From Oceanirhabdus seepicola (GTDB lineage: Bacteria; Bacillota; Clostridia; Clostridiales; Clostridiaceae), in the NCBI RefSeq assembly GCF_023684385.1, contig NZ_JAGSOJ010000001.1, positions 1,201,146 to 1,265,145 of the forward strand: a DNA stretch of 64,000 nt, read 5' to 3'. Positions 60,813-64,000 of the stretch are shown here, in pieces; the first letter of the stretch is position 1; the number at the start of each line of letters is the position of its first letter. The notes under the pieces were generated by a model. That model did no database searches. It was not told where the DNA came from and was given only the letters and a program-made list of their open reading frames with translations. Position numbers and translations under genes: made by a program.

Positions 60813-61910
60813 TTACTCCTTTGCAATTTCCATAAGTTTTTCTAGTATTTCTCTACTCTTTTCAGAAGATATGATTCCTTGTTGGTTACTTATAAACACA
60901 CCATTTTTATTAATAATCACATGGAAATATGGATGTCCCTTAAGTTCAAATGAAATGTGCATATCTGCCCTAGTACTATCAGTGAGTCCATAATATTGTT
61001 CATTTAATAAATACTCATATTCAAAAGAGGTTAAAAGATTATATATCTTTATAATTTTTTCCTTATCTGATATCTCAATTGATTCTTGTCCATCTCCATC
61101 TTCTTTATCTACCCAAAAATCAATCTTTTCAATATCCTCAGCTTGAGCGAACCATAATGGATCTCTGCTCACTGCTTTCTTCTTAATGTTAATTATAATT
61201 CCATCTCCATTTTCTTCTCCAGTAAACTCTTTAAGATTATATTCACATTCTAACTTCATTGAAGCTACTACACCTGTCCAGACCATCATATAATTAAGTT
61301 TATCTTCTTTTATTAAGTTACCCTTTTCATCAAACTTAATATCGTCCCTATTATCCCTTCCTGAACCGGAGTGTTCAGAAAATTTTTCTTCATCTTGCGA
61401 ATTAAAGGATATGATTCCCTTCATCAGTTCTTCATAGTTTTCATACTCATGATTTTCATAATCATTAATAATATCTATAATAAAAAAGTCATGAGCTCCA
61501 GTTGAAGTAATCTTACGCCAATCGATTTCAAATTCACTCTTCAGATCTTCTCTTATAACAGGTATAAGTGTTCTTCCGCTGGTCCATTCTCTCTCTTTTT
61601 CATCACTGATTGTATAATTTACAAATATATCTCCACTTATAATCTTCTTAATATTTTCTTCTCTATAACTTGATAAATCCACACTTTTAAACTTTACTTT
61701 ATACTTATGCTTTTCTTCTTGTCCATTATCCAATTCTTCAATTGTCGTTAATTTAATTCTCTCAATAACAGGTTCTATAATACTTCCTATCTGCTTTTCC
61801 ATATTCTTGATTACCTTGTTTGTGTGTATTTTATTTCCTATAAAAAAAGCTAAAAGTGCAATACATATTATTAAAAGAATCTTACCTTTTGATATCTCTA
61901 ATTTTTTCAT
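60813..61910 (-). CDS. Membrane-anchored extracellular family protein, copy 6 (long form)
   Basis: A 365-residue protein, first in a three-gene operon. It starts MKKLEISKGK, then a membrane segment (ILLIICIALLAFFIGNKIHT). Domain 1 has SIIEPVIERIKLTTIEELDN, KYKVKFKSVDLSSYREENIK, IFVNYTISDEKEREW and LIPVIREDLKSEFEIDWRKI. Domain 2 has SMKLECEYNLKEFTGEENGD, DPLWFAQAEDIEKIDFWVDK and FHVIINKNGVFISNQQ. The IxPVIRxD block and the PLW/EDIE block link it to the copies at 42.4 and 58.6 kb. GAGAGGTGA lies before the ATG. Function unknown. Confidence 0.65.
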   Translation of the reverse strand: MKKLEISKGKILLIICIALLAFFIGNKIHTNKVIKNMEKQIGSIIEPVIERIKLTTIEELDNGQEEKHKYKVKFKSVDLSSYREENIKKIISGDIFVNYTISDEKEREWTSGRTLIPVIREDLKSEFEIDWRKITSTGAHDFFIIDIINDYENHEYENYEELMKGIISFNSQDEEKFSEHSGSGRDNRDDIKFDEKGNLIKEDKLNYMMVWTGVVASMKLECEYNLKEFTGEENGDGIIINIKKKAVSRDPLWFAQAEDIEKIDFWVDKEDGDGQESIEISDKEKIIKIYNLLTSFEYEYLLNEQYYGLTDSTRADMHISFELKGHPYFHVIINKNGVFISNQQGIISSEKSREILEKLMEIAKE

Positions 61911-62107
61911 TTATATTTTCACCTCTCTCACCATACTTTTCCACTTACAATTATATGATAAGTATTATTATACATTGTTACAATATTATTACATGATTTT
62001 TTTTCAATTTCTTTTAGAAAAAAAAACTCATTAACTTTACCTATAAGGTTAAACTATTAATATATTTAATTAATTGCTAATTTACTATAAGATTGGAGTA
62101 ATTAATA

Positions 62108-63190
62108 ATGCAAAAAGAAACTCTTACTGATAAACAAGGTATATCTCTTATTGTTTTATTTATTATGGGAAGTTCTTTAATATTGACTACAGCAGGCGCT
62201 GCAGGAAAAGATTTATGGATAGCTATTATTTTATCAATTTTAATTGCAATACCAATCGTATTAGTGCAAGCTAGACTTCTAGTACTTTTTCCTGAAAAAG
62301 ACTTGTATGATATTCTTGAACTTGTTTTTGGGAAATACATTGGCAAAGGAATTTCCCTACTGTTTACATGGTTTTCATTCTTTTTAGGTATATTGGTATT
62401 AAGAGTTTTTGGTGATTTTATCTCTGTAACTTCTTTGCTAAATACACCAAAAGTTATTATAATGTTTTTTCTTTGTATGATGTGCATATGGGGAGTAAAG
62501 ACAGGAATTGAAACACTGGGAAAATGGGCAGAAATTTTTGTTATAGGAGCTGTTGCTTCCATACTGCTAATTACCTTGTTGTTATTTACCAAAATGAATA
62601 TAAATAATCTTCGTCCAGTGTTATATGACGGAGCAAGCCCTATAATTAAAGGTACTTTTCATGCATTAATATTTCCTTTTACTCAAACAATTATATTCAC
62701 AACCTTCTTTTCTTCTTTAAAAAACAAATCAATCAATAAAGTTTTTATATTGGGTTTATTAATAGGAGGAGCAGTATTATTTATATCTTCAATTACTGAT
62801 ATTTTGGTATTAGGTTCTAATGCTTCTGAGCGTATGTATTTTCCATCCCACGCAACTGTAATATTAGTAGAAATAGGAACAATAGCTGCTAATTTTGAAA
62901 TTCTAATTACCAGTGCATTTTTAGTAGGCGGTTTTATTAAAGTATCTATGTGTTTACTAGGTGCTTGCAATGGAGTTGCTAAAATATTCGGTTTTGATGA
63001 CTACAAGTTTTTAGTCGTACCTATTGGATTGTTAATAATCTCTTTTTCTCATTATGTTCATCATAATATAATGGATAAAGTAGACTTTGCTTTATACATA
63101 TATCCTCCATACGCTTTTCCATTTCAAGTGCTATTACCTATTATTATATGGATTTTTGCTGAAAGAAAGAAGAAACAATTATCAAACTAA
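62108..63190 (+). CDS. Spore germination permease, GerAB family
   Basis: A 360-residue membrane protein with about ten segments. It has the GerAB/endospore germination permease features: LTDKQGISLIVLFIMGSSLI at the N-terminus, AAGKDLWIAIILSILIAIPI, DILELVFGKYIGKGISLLFT, GIETLGKWAEIFVIGAVASI, IIKGTFHALIFPFTQTIIFT and PSHATVILVEIGTIAANFEI. GerAB is the germinant-binding subunit that works with GerAA and GerAC in the spore inner membrane. Neither partner gene is adjacent, so this is an orphan. TTGGAGT precedes the ATG. Confidence 0.9.
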   Translation: MQKETLTDKQGISLIVLFIMGSSLILTTAGAAGKDLWIAIILSILIAIPIVLVQARLLVLFPEKDLYDILELVFGKYIGKGISLLFTWFSFFLGILVLRVFGDFISVTSLLNTPKVIIMFFLCMMCIWGVKTGIETLGKWAEIFVIGAVASILLITLLLFTKMNINNLRPVLYDGASPIIKGTFHALIFPFTQTIIFTTFFSSLKNKSINKVFILGLLIGGAVLFISSITDILVLGSNASERMYFPSHATVILVEIGTIAANFEILITSAFLVGGFIKVSMCLLGACNGVAKIFGFDDYKFLVVPIGLLIISFSHYVHHNIMDKVDFALYIYPPYAFPFQVLLPIIIWIFAERKKKQLSN

Positions 63191-63213
63191 TTCAATATAA
63201 AATTACACGACAA

Positions 63214-63249
63214 AAAGGGATAGACATAAAGAAAAGCTATCCCTTTAAA
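63214..63249. terminator. Bidirectional terminator
   Basis: AAAGGGATAG pairs with CTATCCCTTT around a ~13-base loop, with A and T runs on both sides, between the convergent GerAB and decarboxylase genes. Confidence 0.75.
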
Positions 63250-63284
63250 TCGTATCATTGTAAATTCTTTGACAGTTTCTATTT

Positions 63285-64000
63285 CTAAGCTATTTTTCTT
63301 TTGTGCCCTTTTAAATCATGTATAAATGCTTCCAAATGTTCTATTTTCACATGTTCCATTATTACTATTTTATACCATTTATTATTTGAATTATGAACTT
63401 GTGGTACTAAGAAATATTTATGAACCAATTCATCTGGAATATATTCTGCTTCCATAGTTACAATGTTCATATTATCATCTCTATAATATTGCACACCTAT
63501 TTCATCTAGATTATCACATAACCATGATGTTCTATTTCTTAATTTATTTATTTTTTCCATCCATTCATAAGGTCCATAACTTGCAAGTATCATCCATAAA
63601 GCCACAGCATTTGCACCAGAGCGGCTTCCACTTATAGTTACATCTAAATTTTCTATATATGTAGCTTCTTCAGTTAAAGTGTACTGTACTAAATCTTTTC
63701 TACATACAAATATTCCTGTTCCATAAGGAGCCTGAAGCATTTTATGAGCATCTAGTGTGATAGAACTTACATTAGGATTAGAAAAGTCTGTATTACACTC
63801 TTTGTTATCTATTGGATATATAAACCCTCCAAAAGCTCCATCTACATGAATTTTGAATTCTAAATCATATTTATTAAAACTATCTACATATACGTCTATA
63901 TTATCAACAGAACCAAACATTGTAGTACCCATATTAGAAATTACTATAAAATAATTTTTACCATTATTCTTAGCCTCTTTAACAATTTCATCTAATGTCT
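63285..64000 (-). CDS. PLP-dependent (group II) decarboxylase, N-terminal part outside window
   Basis: The frame is open to the right edge, so about 238 C-terminal residues are visible. YFIVISNMGTTMFGSVDNID, then FKIHVDGAFGGFIYPIDN (the Asp that holds the PLP ring nitrogen), and TLDAHKMLQAPYGTGIFVCR with the Schiff-base Lys. GSRSGANAVALWMILASYG is another family marker. These belong to the pyridoxal-dependent decarboxylase (group II: Glu/Tyr/His/aromatic amino acid) fold. The substrate cannot be told from this part. The frame continues upstream of the Met at 63932, which lies inside the fold. Confidence 0.85.
   Translation of the reverse strand, partial: TLDEIVKEAKNNGKNYFIVISNMGTTMFGSVDNIDVYVDSFNKYDLEFKIHVDGAFGGFIYPIDNKECNTDFSNPNVSSITLDAHKMLQAPYGTGIFVCRKDLVQYTLTEEATYIENLDVTISGSRSGANAVALWMILASYGPYEWMEKINKLRNRTSWLCDNLDEIGVQYYRDDNMNIVTMEAEYIPDELVHKYFLVPQVHNSNNKWYKIVIMEHVKIEHLEAFIHDLKGHKRKIA

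Noticed and set aside
62077..62592. A 171-codon frame on the minus strand
   Set aside because: It is antisense to gerAB and shows no motifs; the GerAB frame is supported by family stretches and a ribosome site.

Overview
The window looks like chromosomal DNA of an anaerobic, spore-forming Clostridium-type Firmicute. The evidence is very AT-rich DNA, strong GGAGG-type ribosome binding sites with frequent TTG and GTG starts, a spore germination permease (GerAB), an exosporium-like jelly-roll protein, several radical SAM enzymes, a hemerythrin, and sites resembling clostridial CodY, Fur and Crp/Fnr boxes. No rRNA, tRNA, CRISPR array or prophage was seen.

Layout. 1-2.7 kb: a cut-off acetyltransferase, a hemerythrin under a TGTAAC-N4-GTTACA palindrome, and a TetR regulator with a CPBP membrane protease. 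2.7-7.3 kb: hypotheticals, two tandem membrane-anchored paralogues, an orphan IS607-type recombinase and an exosporium-like protein. 7.5-17.3 kb: a complete glucuronide locus on the minus strand. UidB imports the glucuronide and UidA cleaves it. UxaC, UxuB, UxuA, KdgK and Eda then take glucuronate to pyruvate plus glyceraldehyde-3-phosphate. A LacI-type regulator has four near-identical operators there. 17.6-25 kb: a MATE exporter behind a possible attenuator, a ClpP-like membrane protein, a B12-type radical SAM protein, an HTH/DUF2975 pair, a NifX-like protein, and a MarR gene whose paired operators face a vestigial 13-codon frame. 25-34 kb: a duplicated SnoaL-like protein, a secreted M15/NTF2-like/amidase fusion, a TVP38 protein, a TetR/SPASM radical SAM pair and a GNAT. 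34-42 kb: a DUF5698/DUF2179 protein, an FAD dehydrogenase, RecQ and a GGDEF/HD-GYP protein. 42-50 kb: two more membrane-anchored paralogues, CstA with its LytS/LytR-type two-component system, and a 560-bp regulatory gap with CodY-like and DnaA-like sites. 50-58 kb: a metal exporter behind a Fur-like box, a DUF2935-like protein, a GNAT, a cyclase/MarR operon, and an OmpR/HK pair next to a secreted RG-repeat protein. 58-64 kb: a nucleotidyltransferase-like protein, a three-gene operon of two membrane-anchored paralogues and a discoidin-like lipoprotein, an orphan GerAB, and a PLP decarboxylase cut by the window end.

Two things stand out. First, six divergent paralogues of an unnamed membrane-anchored extracellular family lie at three loci, one of them a translationally coupled operon with a lipoprotein. 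I regard this as the best candidate for an undescribed system. Second, intergenic spaces are full of short dyad repeats of at least four kinds, which look like miniature transposable elements or mobile hairpins. Several abut stop codons or ribosome binding sites and so may act as terminators or expression modulators. Motif and family assignments come from reading the sequence and translations; no database search was run.
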